Shown: positions 14,052 to 14,824 of the stretch, piece by piece
Layout: each line of letters opens with the position of its first letter
Numbering within the stretch: the stretch's first letter is position 1
Source of the DNA: Bdellovibrionales bacterium
GTDB taxonomy: Bacteria; Bdellovibrionota; Bacteriovoracia; Bacteriovoracales; Bacteriovoracaceae
Assembly: GCA_023250775.1 (NCBI GenBank)
Contig: JAHFAA010000031.1
Coordinates: 1 to 14,824, forward strand
DNA: 14,824 nucleotides
Direction: 5' to 3'
Made by a program: the position numbers and the translations under genes
Notes under the pieces: generated by a model
Database searches by the model: none
The model's input: only the letters and a program-made list of their open reading frames with translations
Told to the model about the DNA's origin: nothing

Positions 14052-14822
14052 TCAACACACCCTTCCTGGATGGTTCGGCCCCATGACTTGCAATATAGCG
14101 GAATAATCTTCGGGGGTATTTGCGTTCATTAATTTTATCTGATCAGGATTAACGAGAGGATAAAAAAGAGAATTCAGTAACATCTTTCGTGGGCATTGAA
14201 TCCCGAGACCAAAAAAATGAAAGAGCTTCTGCTTGAATTCTGGGCGATAAATGGCCGAGAGTGGTTCGGGCAGACCTTCAGCATCAACGTGTCCAGAAAC
14301 TAAGGCCAATGGGTGTGCGTGCTCAATGAGGTGTTGAATATGTAAATCATCCACCAAGGGCAAATCACATGCCAAAACTAACCAGCGTACTGTGGAATAG
14401 GTCAGCATGGCCGAAAGAATTCCTCCTGCAGGTCCCATCTCAAAAACTCGATCATGAATTTGGGGAAGAGCACGTAAATGTTCCGTGCTTTTTTGATCAT
14501 TCCGACATGAAACAAATGTTTTTTGGCAATACTTATCCAACAGCTCATAAAGGTATTGTGCCTGGGTGTCGCCATGATATGAGATCGCACCTTTGTCTTG
14601 TCCCATACGCATGCTTTTTCCTCCCGCCAAGACGAGACCAAAAAGCGGGGCCTTATTTGCCTTACCCAAAACATGGTTTAATACATACGCTGCAATTCCT
14701 TCCACATCATCTCTTTCAAAAATCGGAACACCTGCAGGAAGCTGAAATTTATTTTTATCAGGAACAATGAAAGCATGGATATTTACGACTGCACCATCTT
14801 GAATCCACTTCAAAATTTCACC
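14052..14822 (-). CDS. mobA: Molybdenum cofactor guanylyltransferase (MobA-type), 5' partial, possible MobB fusion
   Basis: MobA adds GMP to molybdopterin to form the bis-MGD cofactor of molybdoenzymes such as nitrate and formate reductases (family knowledge). The frame is open to the right window edge; the first in-window start is a TTG at 14813 and is probably not the real one (numbering from it). The MobA domain begins at about residue 56, with the nucleotide loop LAGGKSMRMGQDKG (62-75), MGPAGGI (126-132), the metal-binding Asp 150 in LACDLP, EGLPEPL (179-185) and the closing motif NANTPEDY (230-237). The 50 residues before it include VPIFERDDVEGIAAYVL, which resembles the C-terminal end of MobB, so a MobB-MobA fusion is likely (inference). 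It converges on tRNA-Val. A candidate bidirectional terminator stands at 13951-13980. Confidence 0.87.
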   Translation of the reverse strand, partial: GEILKWIQDGAVVNIHAFIVPDKNKFQLPAGVPIFERDDVEGIAAYVLNHVLGKANKAPLFGLVLAGGKSMRMGQDKGAISYHGDTQAQYLYELLDKYCQKTFVSCRNDQKSTEHLRALPQIHDRVFEMGPAGGILSAMLTYSTVRWLVLACDLPLVDDLHIQHLIEHAHPLALVSGHVDAEGLPEPLSAIYRPEFKQKLFHFFGLGIQCPRKMLLNSLFYPLVNPDQIKLMNANTPEDYSAILQVMGPNHPGRVC

Positions 14823-14824
14823 CT

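Overview
This 14.8 kb window looks like ordinary chromosome of a free-living Gram-negative, probably predatory-type or delta-like bacterium. The guess of a Bdellovibrio/Bacteriovorax relative is an inference from overall gene style (DsbA-family exported protein with a helical N-terminal region, very long coiled coil, large multihaem cytochrome), not from a marker gene. No transposase, integrase, phage gene or CRISPR array is visible. Genes are tightly packed on both strands, and some tail-to-tail pairs share stop-codon bases.

Layout. Positions 2-1993 (+) hold the 3' part of an unrecognised Cys-rich protein with two membrane segments. Positions 2135-3883 (+) encode a membrane-anchored cytochrome with 17 CXXCH motifs. 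Converging on it is a minus-strand pair: a polytopic GT-C-like membrane protein (6020-4344) followed 14 bp later by a GNAT acetyltransferase (4329-3880). Next come three minus-strand units: tRNA-Phe(GAA), a small CxxC protein, and tRNA-Leu(CAG) followed by two about 92-nt repeats that each end in a copy of the tRNA 3' tail. An alpha/beta hydrolase (+) converges on a long minus-strand run: DsbA-like exported protein, terminator, 666-aa coiled coil, pyruvate kinase carrying a C-terminal ferredoxin domain, and queG (1-nt stop/start overlap with pyk). The window ends with tRNA-Val(GAC) (+), a tail-copy unit behind it, and a partial MobA-type protein (-) running off the edge.

How it fits together. 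Several products are redox or Fe-S/haem proteins: the cytochrome, the pyk-ferredoxin fusion, QueG, the DsbA-like protein, and the molybdenum-cofactor enzyme. This suggests respiratory versatility, but they do not form one obvious pathway.

Most interesting signals. (1) Two different tRNA genes, Leu and Val, are each followed by short hairpin-bearing units that end in a copy of that same tRNA's 3' tail. The two Leu units share a hairpin with paired compensatory changes, so an RNA structure appears to be selected. (2) Pyruvate kinase is fused to a dicluster ferredoxin whose second motif has Asp in place of one Cys. (3) The 666-aa protein is built almost entirely from 11-residue (hendecad) repeats. 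(4) The 17-haem cytochrome has its haems split 5 + 12 around a membrane hairpin.
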